In this document: in pieces, positions 54,938 to 64,000 of the stretch
Layout of the letters: each line of letters opens with the position of its first letter
Position numbering within the stretch: the first letter of the stretch is position 1
NCBI GenBank assembly: GCA_949825045.1
Contig: OX463806.1
Coordinates: 45,160,208-45,224,207 of the forward strand
Length of the DNA stretch: 64,000 nt
Direction: 5' to 3'
Source of the DNA: Argyresthia goedartella
Taxonomy: Eukaryota > Arthropoda > Insecta > Lepidoptera > Argyresthiidae
Notes under the pieces: model-generated
Told to the model about the DNA's origin: nothing
The model's database searches: none
Seen by the model: the letters and a program-made list of their open reading frames with translations, nothing else
Position numbers and translations under genes: made by a program

Positions 54938-55240
54938 GAGCTCCGTGGTCTAATGAATTTCACGCTGTCTTCTCTCACAGGAGATGCAGGTTCGAAACCT
55001 GACCATGTACCAATGGGATAATTAATTTGTTTAAGTCCATTATCGGACGTTCAGTGTTTCGGACGACACGTTAAGCTGTAGGTCCCGGCTACTATCGCTA
55101 CGTGGTAGTGGTCGTAAAACCTTTCCACCAACCCGCACTGAGCCGCAACGGCGTGGTGGAGTATGGCTTAATCTTTCTCGTTTCCGGGTAAAGGCCTGTG
55201 CCCCTCGGTGGGGACATTAATGGGCTACTTTATTTATTAT
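54938..55240 (+). mobile_element. tRNA-derived SINE, family B
   Basis: tRNA-like head: A box GTGGTCTAATGAA (54944-54956) and B box GGTTCGAAACC (54989-54999), 43 bases apart. The body continues through TTCAGTGTTTCGGACGACAC and GTAAAGGCCTGTGCCCCTCG to an AT-rich TTTATTATTTAT tail near 55235. Confidence 0.8.
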
Positions 55241-55984
55241 TTATAAACGCCTTTATTTATTATTTATTATATTACTCTTCATATATATAAATATCAAGAG
55301 CGGCGTTGGGCCCGCACCCTAGATCATCGCATCAAGCCTGCCACAAAATAAAACGTCCCAGCGCTTGAGCGCGAGGGTGCCATAGAGGTATGAAACAGAC
55401 ACACAGATAGATAGACATACGCGTCAAACTTATAACACCCCTCTTTTTTATCGGGGGTTAAAATTGGGTGTAAAATTTATCCCATTGCTTCCAACTTTTC
55501 GCTTGGAAAACGACCTTAAGCTAAACACAGAATAGTTAGAGACGGAACTAACGGGGCTGTTTATACTAATTCAGTATATATCCTGGCCCAGTTAATACCT
55601 GTGCAAGATGTATCGTAAAGAGAGTGGTATTATTTTACACAAGAACACAGTTACAAATGAAAATAGCCTTTAATGCAACTTGGCCGAACGTCAGGTGTCA
55701 ACGGAAGGGTGTTCGAAAAGATATTCGTCAGCAACATCGCAATAGCATTAGTATGCGTGCATCGCCAAAGTCATAGAATAAATGAATGCGGTTGAGCCAT
55801 TCTTGTAGTTGTACATAGTGTACATAGTGTACATAGTGTACATAGTGTGTGGGGCGACAGATTGCTCCCGAGCATCGCACAGAGACAAAACACGTTTCTA
55901 TTCTCCCATACTGGCCCAACATTGGCCGTTTTTAATCTGCAACTGTAACTGCACAGGCATCACACGACACTTTTAAATCGTCAT
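55241..55984. other. Unassigned, with a 9-bp tandem repeat at 55811-55848
   Basis: TACATAGTG is repeated about four times. 55436-55462 (CACCCCTCTTTTTTATCGGG) resembles dispersed repeat ends. No gene is supported. Confidence 0.4.
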
Positions 55985-56078
55985 TCCAAATTCCAAATTC
56001 CAAATGTCTTTATTACTGTAGATATTTACATATACTTAGCAATCGTCATTTTTTGCCACTTCTCTACATTGGACCACT
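55985..56078 (-). mobile_element. LINE 3' tail, CTCCCACAG-hairpin family
   Basis: TTTATTACTGTAGATATTTA ... CTTCTCTACATTGGACCACT matches the reverse complement of 40545-40615. The copy stops before the hairpin. Confidence 0.75.
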
Positions 56079-57133
56079 GTTACATTGACCACATTTACAC
56101 GATCAGTTTCCGGGGGGCGGTTGATTGGTTGGTTGAGCGGATTTGCTGGTTACACTACTCTTGACAAAGGTTCTCTACCAAAGGTCGTCGCTTGTTCCTG
56201 AGGCGGATCCTTTTCGTTGACTGTTTTCAGCACCCGTCGGATTGCGACGTTAATCGGTTAAATTTTATTAACTATTTCGTAAGGCCGAAGCCGTCCAGTT
56301 GCCCCTGCTTAGACATAAAACTATTCAGCCATTCAGCTGCTTCACCAGTAAATAGGTCTGTGTTGTCCCCATCATATTTTCGTTCAGGGCAATCTCGAAT
56401 TCTGCGTTCAATGCTCTGAACATCCGCCCCGCAAAAGAGCGTGTTAATTATGGGACAGAGTTCTCTCTTGTTTTACTTAAAAAATTAAAGGGAGTCTGAG
56501 GAATACCTCTCTCTCTTACTTAAAAGTGTCGTGTGGTGTCTGTGGAGATTAAAACCGGCCATTGGCGCCAACGTTGGAACGGCTTACACCAATGTTGGTA
56601 ATGCTCACGGCACTAAACATGAAGGATGAACCTGCGGGAACACACTTATTGAACATACTCTTATTGCGTGAAGACGACTTGAAGATGTGAACCTGGCCAA
56701 ACATAAGCCATACCAACAGTTTGTATAATTGTGTAGCCATAAAGAGTCTATGTATATGTAGTTATGTCACTACACTGAACAACAAACCATGATGCCACGT
56801 CCATTTAAAATACAGACAAATACAACCGCGTCTAATTTTAAAACGAAGTTAGTACTAACAATGACTTCGCAGCCATTTATGAATCGTTACACTGCATCTA
56901 ATTAATTACCTAAGTGTCCACGGTATCGCCCACCTTTACGGCGCATGGGGCAGATGGCGCTGCGATGTATGCAAATTATATTACATCAGGCGCGTGGTCC
57001 GACAATGCAATTTGATTAGATTACCGCCCATGGTCGGTTCCAATGCACGCCACGGTCCATTTCAACTCACGATTCTCGTGTAGTATGGAACATCTTTATT
57101 TTGTTTGCGTTATGTGTTAGTCGTTTGCTTGCT
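56079..57133. other. Unassigned sequence
   Basis: Short frames on both strands lack recognised features. Confidence 0.35.
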
Positions 57134-57209
57134 GAGTTACGTAACTGAAATCGCTCGCGGCACATAGCTTGGAGTTACGTAACTGAACTCGCTCGCGGCA
57201 CATAGCTTG
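57134..57209. repeat. 38-bp tandem duplication
   Basis: GAGTTACGTAACTGAA... CGCTCGCGGCACATAGCTTG occurs twice (57134-57171, 57172-57209). It contains the palindrome GTTACGTAAC. Confidence 0.93.
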
Positions 57210-57257
57210 GAGACGTGACATATTTGCACATTGGTACGTTTATAATGATAGGTGTGT

Positions 57258-57475
57258 TTTTAGGGTTCCGTACACGAAGGGTACCAAACAGGATCCTGTT
57301 ATTAAGCCGTCGGCGGGCCTCATGGACCGTTTTAGGTAGAGACTTGAAACTTGCACAGAATGTGTGTTTCTGTTTCCGCTGCAGCGACAAATATTGGGCT
57401 ATAAAGGCGGTCCCCATACAAGAGACGCTCTTGTACCGTGCTAGGGAACCCGGACTCGCACTTGACCGATATTTA
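57258..57475 (+). repeat. GGGTTCCG repeat copy
   Basis: AGGGTTCCGTACACGAAGGG at the left and CGGACTCGCACTTGACCG at the right, the same ends as the copy split by the BEL element. Confidence 0.8.
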
Positions 57476-57519
57476 TAATTTTCATTGACCGACCAAAATT
57501 TTGCAATTAACCCAACATA

Positions 57520-57602
57520 GCGTCGCGTCTATTTACACATGGGGTGGCAGTGCACAGTTAAGCCAGTTATTCAAGAATGGAATTTCACACCAATAGTTAT
57601 TG
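57520..57602 (-). repeat. GGGCTAGCCC repeat, partial minus copy
   Basis: ACATAGCGTCGCGTC, GGGGTGGCAGTGCACAGTTA and AGCCAGTTATTCAAGAATGG correspond to the reverse complement of 62250-62330. Confidence 0.6.
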
Positions 57603-57622
57603 GGACTGATGCTTGAGGAGAT

Positions 57623-57850
57623 GTCGTAACCATTTCGTAGAATTGAGCATATCATGAAATGGCCAACAATGGTTGAATTTGAATTTTCATCGAACGAAGA
57701 AATATTTTCGGGAAAAACACTGCGGTAGCTTTGGTGAAGCCTTAATGTGCGAGCGCAGCGAAGCCCCCGAATAGTCTTCGTGTTGGTCGACATCTATATC
57801 CACAAAATGTTTAAAAAAACCCTTTCTGACAATTTCATCAATTCAAAACA
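57623..57850. mobile_element. Shared-core element M4 (GTCGTAACCATTTCG left end)
   Basis: Left end and first 200 bases parallel M2 (GTCGTAACCAT, CATATCATGAAATGG). The core has GGGAAAAACACTGCGGTAGC, GCGAGCGCAGCGAAGCCCCC and TCTTCGTGTTGG. The right inverted end is not found, so the copy is truncated. Confidence 0.7.
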
Positions 57851-58203
57851 CAGACACAACAAATATAACTAAACTAATTAACCTTTAACCTTTAATAGGG
57901 CCTGAGCATTCAGGATTTTTCATGTTTTCTATTACCAAGTCATAGGGTTGAAAATGATGTGGAAATATGTCCCCTTGCCTTGGGTTACAAATATATTTGG
58001 AAATCACCGCACAAGAGCTCTCGCATGCAAGGATGTCAGTTCACTGCCTTAGTTAGTTGGTTTTGACATCATAACATTCGCACTGACTTTTTCAGTCATA
58101 TTTAACACATTGAGGACGCTGATTGCCTCTCTATATGGCATGGCACTAGCACAGATGAAGCACCAAACATATCAAATAAATAAAAACATTAAACAAATAC
58201 ACA
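57851..58203. other. AT-rich sequence, no gene seen
   Basis: No feature recognised. Confidence 0.35.
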
Positions 58204-58382
58204 TACATTGCTTCTGGCCCCACACTAGGATACCCTGTGTCGTGGGAACCAGAAACAGCGACGTCACACACATATAAACATCCAAGACCTGGGGATTTTT
58301 TTTCCTGTAACCCCGGGGATCGAACCCGGGACCTCTCGCATGGTAGGCAGTGCCACAACCCCAGCGCCACAGAGGTCGTCAT
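58204..58382 (-). mobile_element. tRNA-derived SINE, family A, best copy
   Basis: On the minus strand: A box TGGCGCTGGGG, B box GGGTTCGATCCCCGG. On the plus strand the tail end reads GGCCCCACACTAGGATACCC. It is full length compared with 16741-16953. Confidence 0.8.
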
Positions 58383-58535
58383 ATACTTTTAGATAGTTGA
58401 ATGAACGCTAGCATTTGCATTGGATCGCACATCAACGGGTTGTTCATTCGCTGTTGCAGTACAAGCTGTTGTACAAGACTCTAAATCTGCTAGAGAACAT
58501 AATTATTCGCTCTTTAAAAACCAACAAACAAACAA

Positions 58536-59339
58536 AACATAGAACACGCCAGCATGAGCACCCGTCCCGTAGCACAAGTACCACCAACATAGAACACGCC
58601 AGCACCCGTCCCGTAGCACAAGTACCACCAACATAGAACACGCCAGCACCCGTCCCGTAGCACAAGTACCACCAACATAGAACACGCCAGCACCCGTCCC
58701 GTAGCACAAGTACCACCAACATAGAACACGCCAGCACCCGTCCCGTAGCACAAGTACCACCAACATAGAACACGCCAGCACCCGTCCCGTAGCACAAGTA
58801 CCACCAACATAGAACACGCCAGCACCCGTCCCGTAGCACAAGTACCACCAACATAGAACACGCCAGCACCCGTCCCGTAGCACAAGTACCACCAACATAG
58901 AACACGCCAGCACCCGTCCCGTAGCACAAGTACCACCAACATAGAACACGCCAGCACCCGTCCCGTAGCACAAGTACCACCAACATAGAACACGCCAGCA
59001 CCCGTCCCGTAGCACAAGTACCACCAACATAGAACACGCCAGCACCCGTCCCGTAGCACAAGTACCACCAACATAGAACACGCCAGCACCCGTCCCGTAG
59101 CACAAGTACCACCAACATAGAACACGCCAGCACCCGTCCCGTAGCACAAGTACCACCAACATAGAACACGCCAGCACCCGTCCCGTAGCACAAGTACCAC
59201 CAACATAGAACACGCCAGCACCCGTCCCGTAGCACAAGTACCACCAACATAGAACACGCCAGCACCCGTCCCGTAGCACAAGTACCACCAACATAGAACA
59301 CGCCAGCATGAGCACCCGTCCCGTAGCACAAGTACCACC
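58536..59339. repeat. 44-bp minisatellite, 18 units
   Basis: Unit AACATAGAACACGCCAGCAC...ACCACC. Unit 1 (58536) and unit 18 (59290) are 50 bases because both carry the same 6-base insertion ATGAGC; the 16 inner units (58586-59289) are 44 bases and look identical. The minus strand has no stop in any frame, giving three overlapping open frames of 270-309 codons. These are a consequence of the unit lacking stops and are not taken as genes. Confidence 0.95.
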
Positions 59340-60759
59340 AACTACAAGGCCGAACTAACCTCGGCATTAACAATCTTGTAGATTAAAGAAAGGTAAACAA
59401 ACATTTGTCATTGGTCAGTACAAAACCACTGACGCTGATGTTCATATTATATTTTTCCGCCTTCTAACCTCAAAATGGCACCTTGGCCGCTTGATTTTAG
59501 GCTCTCTGGTGGAAAAATTATATTCGTAACTCGTTCGAAAAGGCTTCTTTACGACCCTCGCTACGAACCTCGCCTCATAAAATTGGCGTGAACTTCACTT
59601 GTCGCAGATTTTGTGCCCGCTAGCTAAAACGGAGGTAAATTAAATGCGGAATTTCAATTCGTGAACGCCTTTGTTTCCATATCATGGTTTTACTGTACTT
59701 TAGAAAACTGAATTGGCTTAGCCAGCTTACAAACTAATTTAATTTTCAATGGCTATGCTATTTCCTTAACTATGCTGCACATTATACCACAGAACCCGTT
59801 TTCTTTGATATTTTTTTATTGTGAGAACATTTTTTAACATTTCATCATCGCTACCATCCAAAACTGCAAACGACTTCAAAAAGGGTGCGATATTTTATGC
59901 TTGTGATATAATATATATTTTTTATCGATGTTCAGCGATTTCTCGAAGACGTCCGGACCGATTTGGACGTAAACGGCTGGACCGATTTAGAAATATATTT
60001 TTTTGTTTGAAAGGTTATACTTTTCAATAAGTCCCATTGATATGGTCGACCGCGCAAGCGCCGTCGGCATCGGTGACGGCTTCACTTTGACAGCTTCGTG
60101 CAAGAATGAACTTTATCATTATGACAATACGGCAAGTCAATTGAAGCGTCGGTATCGGGATCAAGCCGACGGGGCTTGGGCGGTAGCGGCACAGGTCAGG
60201 ATCTGATTATGGTATCCTAGGCATCTCGTGCATTTGGCAGCTGCAGTTCTTGGGAAGCATGACTTGGTGAGGTGGAAGTGGAACTGATGCCGATGGCTAC
60301 CACCACCGGATTCTAGGTTTTTAATTGTGGCTACTCAATTAGGTTGGTTCTTTCTAGAGTTTTACTTATTGTTTAAATTATATATTATAAAAACTACTTG
60401 AGGAACTGATGCCAAAACCCGTCTTCGCAAAACGCCCATCGTAACGTAAAGCCTTGTACTTATACAATGTCACAAGAAGTAAACACTTCCACAATAACTT
60501 TGCACCTGGTGTTGTGACGCTATTACAGCGCTCCAGTGTTAAAACGTTCCATCGAGGTGTACAGATATTGTGAGCGTGTTGTGCAGCCTGTAGAAGGTTT
60601 CTTGAATACCAACAAATGGCTTTTGAATTTCATCGCCATGGAACAATGCCTCGTATTGCTGTGGAGGACTTGGCAATTGTTCTGTGCAGTCGCGAATGCT
60701 GAACCACGACGATCATTATTTTGCTAAGCAACTGCTAGATAACTACTAACATTAATTAT
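59340..60759. other. Unassigned, with a repeat block at 59450-59640
   Basis: 59520-59585 (TAACTCGTTCGAAAAGGCTT, CCTCGCTACGAACC) is an inverted, diverged match to 2490-2560. The frames at 59821-60206 have no recognised domain. Confidence 0.35.
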
Positions 60760-60928
60760 TACTGCTTATTAATTATTGCTTATTACAAATTTTAAGAGAT
60801 CAAAAAAATAATCTGTGGGAGTTTCTCCACCCTACTCTCCCACAGTCGTCCAGTGTTGAGAAGAGGCAAAAAAATACGTTTGTATATGTAAATATCTACA
60901 GCAATAAAGATATTTTGATTTGATTTGA
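60760..60928 (+). mobile_element. LINE 3' tail, CTCCCACAG-hairpin family
   Basis: Stem CTGTGGGAG/CTCCCACAG at 60813-60845, then GAAGAGGCAAAAAAATACGT and GTAAATATCTACAGCAATAA, ending in TTTGATTTGATTTGATT repeats. No coding part remains. Confidence 0.8.
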
Positions 60929-61200
60929 TTCCATTATGGTCGCATCGTTGGCTTCGCTAAATCCTATTAGAACCATTCAGGGATTGATTGGACGTTCGGT
61001 CGAACGGACGTGTCTCACTACAACTGTGAAATACTAATCATTTCGCTTCGATAGCTCACGATGATCACGATCACGATAGCTCATATGAACACTAATAGCA
61101 ATACCTAGGTAGTATATGACCTGCCGTCAATCTCCAGGCAATAAAACAGGCCGCGTCGACCAATTTTCATGTCATTTTCCGCCCTGGGAGTAAACGATAT
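60929..61200. other. Intron-like sequence
   Basis: No feature recognised. Confidence 0.35.
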
Positions 61201-61461
61201 GTCACCGTAATATTGTGAAAACCGTGAGACAGACAGGGTCCAAACTTTATATTTCTTTTGTTCTTACAAAGTGAACTAACACGAAGGATCAAGGGGGTTC
61301 GCCCTGGTAATTCCTATTTAAACTAGTTCACAATTTGATTAAAATCTAACGCGTTGTATTGTAAGCAGTATGGTACAATTTTCAATTATTCGACTGTTTA
61401 TAAATAACGAGAAAAAAAATGATAGATCGTAAACTGACGGTTTTCACAATCTTACGGTGAC
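61201..61461. mobile_element. Shared-core element M5 (GTCACCGTAAG ends), core reversed
   Basis: Ends GTCACCGTAATATTGTGAAA and, reverse-complemented, GTCACCGTAAGATTGTGAAA. The core reads on the minus strand: TTACCAGGGCGAACCCCCTT, GATCCTTCGTGTTAG, GTAAGAACAAAAG. Confidence 0.8.
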
Positions 61462-61816
61462 AGATACACTATTGCCATTCGTGATTCATAAGAGACTAGG
61501 GCTCCAGAATGGGTGCTTTCGATTCGACTGCATGACACTCAGTTATACGGTTCTAAAATTAAACAGTGAAGTATGAAAGAATAGAAATATGCAGGAGTAG
61601 TTCTACTGTGCCTTTAGGTCAGCTTTTAATTTGTGTCCCATTTCGGCAAGTTCCAATTTTGACATGTTTCCATTCCAAAGGTCGAGTTGGGAAGTGTTCA
61701 GAGGGGGAAGTAGTCGAAATGGCAACTTTTCATTAGGAACCTTATCATAATGTGAAGTTGTCATAGGACCGGAAGGAAACTAGGCACGAGCACTGCTTCT
61801 GTGTGGGTGTGCTCAC
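61462..61816 (-). other. Intron sequence next to the phosphodiesterase exon
   Basis: Carries the donor GTGAGCACACC at its upstream (right) edge. No repeat recognised. Confidence 0.5.
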
Positions 61817-61986
61817 GTCAACTTGTCCCATCAGCAGGTCGTCGAGCAGCGCCACGTCCTGCGCCAGCGACTTGGTGAGCAGCCGCTTCTTGCGCCGCTT
61901 GTGCATCGTGAGGAAGCGGCCCGTGCAGAGGTGCCGTTTGAGGATGTCCTCGAACTCGCCGTGCGTGGATGACGTGCAGGCCGCGT
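61817..61986 (-). CDS. PDE7-like phosphodiesterase, exon upstream of the catalytic domain
   Basis: A 170-base exon on the minus strand, bounded by acceptor TTGTCCCCAG| and donor GAC|GTGAGC. Third codon positions are strongly G/C, unlike everything around it. It encodes, from the second base of a codon, [39 protein letters not shown] and [17 protein letters not shown]. It ends in phase 0 and joins the exon at 37331-37394 to read ...[22 protein letters not shown]. This parallels the linker before the catalytic domain in PDE7 (ILDDDYNGQAKCML), with the same spacing. The gene would hydrolyse cAMP; that role comes from the family, not from residues visible here. A related PDE class remains possible. 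Confidence 0.75.
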
Positions 61987-62062
61987 CTGGGGACAACAAG
62001 TTAGGGGTTGGGTTAATTCGCACCCAAAGATACAATAATCACTGTATGCCTAAACCGCTAAA

Positions 62063-62185
62063 GAGCTCCGTGGTCTAATGGGTTTCACGGTTGCTTCTCA
62101 CACAGGAGTTGCAGGTTCGATTCCTGACCATGTATCAATGAGTTAATTAATTTATCTCAAGTACATTACTGTACGGACGTTCCAA
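62063..62185 (+). mobile_element. tRNA-derived SINE, family B, head
   Basis: A box TGGTCTAATGG (62071-62081) and B box GGTTCGATTCC (62114-62124), at the same spacing as the copy at 54938. It runs into the GGGCTAGCCC repeat after about 120 bases. Confidence 0.8.
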
Positions 62186-62345
62186 CGTGAGGAAGCCTTC
62201 ATTACTCCATAGCTGCGGCGATGGGCTAGCCCTCTGTCACGCGAAATGGAGTGTTGAATAACTGGCTTAAAGTGGGCACAATTGTGCTTCTGCCACCCCG
62301 TATGGGAAAAGGTGTGACGCTGTGTTGTGTTATGTTATGTTATAA
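62186..62345 (+). repeat. GGGCTAGCCC repeat, best plus copy
   Basis: CATAGCTGCGGCGATGGGCT, CTGTCACGCGAAATGGAGTG, AAAGTGGGCACAATTGTGCT and GGGAAAAGGTGTGACG. It follows a SINE family B head directly here; the other copies lack that head. Confidence 0.7.
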
Positions 62346-63149
62346 CCTATAAAATGTAGATCTAGATGCCGAGCGCTATTGAACCGCTAGTTACGAAACT
62401 CGCGTAACTGAGTTTTCTAACGTTTGACGGTTTTAGTCTGAGTCTGAAACTGTTAGGGCTATTTTTAAAAAACCACTGATTATTTTTATGATTTCAAACA
62501 CTACGATGAAAGATATTTTGAATACCTTTTTTGACACAAGAACCATATCAATATTCTCTTTAGATCCCAAAAAATAACAAGTTTTAGATGAAAAAGAGCT
62601 ATTTAGTTTAGTTTATATTTTTCATTTGCATAATGATATTTTCATACATTACGATTGAAGAACAGGAAAACTTGTTAGCATATATTTTTCTGGATTTGGA
62701 AATTGTCACCTATAACAGGAATAACGCTTCAACAAAGCCATCTTTGCCCATGCATTTCACAATACCCATTACCCTATAGTTTCCTATTGTCACTGGAAGC
62801 TCTACACTCAATAACGTACTTTTCAAGATCTATTGAATGTCATAAAAGTGATGGATAATATCGTAAAGGAATTTTGCTTTCCTCAGTCATTTTGAACCTT
62901 CGCAGTACAGTGTATATCATAAAAAATTATGAAAATTTAGATTGAGTATAAATATAAACTCGTTGTTCAGTTCAAGAAAAAGGAAGGAAAATAGATTAAA
63001 TCGATCGTCTTAATTACTTTTTAATAGAAATACGGCCATAACAGCGTTGCAAAAAATTCATTTCTTTTCGATGAAACCGGTATAATTACGGCGTAAATAA
63101 AAATGAATCATAGGATTTTTTTTTTCATTACAATGTACTAAAGACAAAG
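62346..63149. other. AT-rich sequence, no gene seen
   Basis: No feature recognised. It lies upstream of the phosphodiesterase exon on its strand, so it is probably intron. Confidence 0.35.
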
Positions 63150-63370
63150 ACAATATTTCTTTATTGCTGTAGATATTTACATTATACTTAGCAAATGTAA
63201 TTTTTTCCGCTTCTCTACATTAGAGCACTGTGGTAGAAGAACGGCGAAAAAACCCCCAGATTGATTTTTAGATCTCTTTTAAAAATTGGTTGTGTTTGAT
63301 TAAAACAAATATTAATTATTATAGATAATAGGCAGGAACAAATAATTACAAAATTATTAACAGCGGGTTC
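63150..63370 (-). mobile_element. LINE 3' tail, CTCCCACAG-hairpin family, degenerate
   Basis: TTTCTTTATTGCTGTAGATA ... CTTCTCTACATTAGAGCACT matches the reverse complement of the 40.6-kb tail. The hairpin is degraded (CTGTGGTAG / AACCCCCAG). Confidence 0.75.
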
Positions 63371-63580
63371 TTGATTCAGAAACACCGACGTAGATCGTAC
63401 AGCGCTCGCTTTCTTTGTCGAGACTGCAGGGCCTAGTTATCTACCTGGTTCGAAGTCGAACGAGTAGGACCCCGGGTTGCGTGCGATCATGATGGATGTC
63501 CTTACTCCAAATACTGAGTGGTACATAATGATAAGGGACTTTATTTTGTTTGAGATTTAGAGAGGATATTTTTACGGGAA

Positions 63581-63836
63581 ATATTAAACTGCACATCAAA
63601 AATACTGATTTGCACAGCAAATATCAGGGCAAAATGTTGCGGTAGCTTAGGTGAAGGGTGACGGCGGTGAGCGAAGCGAAGCCCCCTTTATCCTTCGTGT
63701 TAGGTTGAACATGTAAGAACAACAAAAAATACTTAAAACATAAACTTAAGTACACATAAAATATTAAAAACATAAGAAGTGTTTTGTTGATCCTTTTTTG
63801 CTGTACCAATCAGTATTTTGATGTGCGATTAAATAC
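63581..63836. mobile_element. Shared-core element M6 (TTAAACTGCACATC ends)
   Basis: Inverted ends of about 40 bases: TTAAACTGCACATCAAAAAT at the left; TTTAATCGCACATCAAAATA (reverse complement) at the right. The core 63616-63760 is almost identical to that of M1 (TGCGGTAGCTTAGGTGAAGG, GAGCGAAGCGAAGCCCCC, CTTCGTGTTAGGTTGAACAT). Confidence 0.85.
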
Positions 63837-63939
63837 TAGCAATTTTTTACCACACTTATGTCCGTAAGATAGAACGCGGGTTAGCTGGGTGAGCACTATC
63901 AGTATGGAGTTGTCCAACTTAATCCGAGAATAGCGCTAT

Positions 63940-63972
63940 AATAAGCCCAAACCGAAATGGTTTGGGCTTATT
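63940..63972. repeat. Perfect 14-bp hairpin
   Basis: AATAAGCCCAAACC, loop GAAAT, then the exact reverse complement. It could be a transposon end or a stable hairpin; the context is cut by the window edge. Confidence 0.85.
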
Positions 63973-64000
63973 GTAAACATACCGCCACAGATACGGAAAA

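Noticed and set aside
58444..59373. Three overlapping long open frames of 270-309 codons on the minus strand
   Set aside because: They are the three translations of a 44-bp minisatellite that has no stop codon; the period is not a multiple of three, so all frames give the same repeated peptide. There is no gene context.

Overview
The window is eukaryotic and most likely comes from an insect nuclear genome, probably a moth or butterfly. The reasons are the AT-rich, intron-like sequence, dense non-LTR retrotransposon fragments, a BEL/Pao LTR element, mariner and Tc1-like transposons, tRNA-derived SINEs and many short inverted-repeat elements. The species-group call rests on the style of the repeats and is inference.

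Host coding content is very small. Two short, well-formed exons on the minus strand (61817-61986 and 37331-37394) read in frame into one another and match the region just upstream of, and entering, the catalytic domain of PDE7-type cyclic nucleotide phosphodiesterases. The window therefore appears to lie inside that gene, with an intron of about 24.4 kb between the two exons and more intron on either side. One other exon-like stretch (13665-13769, plus) is a weaker candidate. A truncated U2 snRNA pseudogene lies at 11626-11760, and a scrambled remnant of an unidentified coiled-coil protein at 50930-52890.

The rest is mobile DNA. 0.4-5.8 kb: LINE fragments, one with a 5' inversion of the twin-priming kind. 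6.3-9.9 kb: a nearly complete endonuclease-RT LINE, broken by one frameshift and a YADD to YADN change. 19.7-26.0 kb: a BEL/Pao element on the minus strand with two 556-bp LTRs and a 5-bp target duplication, missing its protease region; a related solo LTR sits at 33.4-33.9 kb. 34-40 kb, 57 kb, 61 kb and 63 kb: short inverted-repeat elements that share an internal core but end in different inverted repeats. 40.7-41.1 kb and 58.5-59.3 kb: minisatellites of 61-bp and 44-bp units. 44.0-47.9 kb: a decayed mariner followed by a decayed Tc1-like element. At least five 3' ends of one LINE family carry a conserved stem-loop.

No protein-coding mobile element here appears intact, so current activity would depend on copies elsewhere. 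The strongest unusual signals are the shared-core/different-ends element family, the phosphodiesterase exon pair, the twin-primed LINE, and the minisatellite whose outermost two units share a 6-bp insertion that the sixteen inner units lack.
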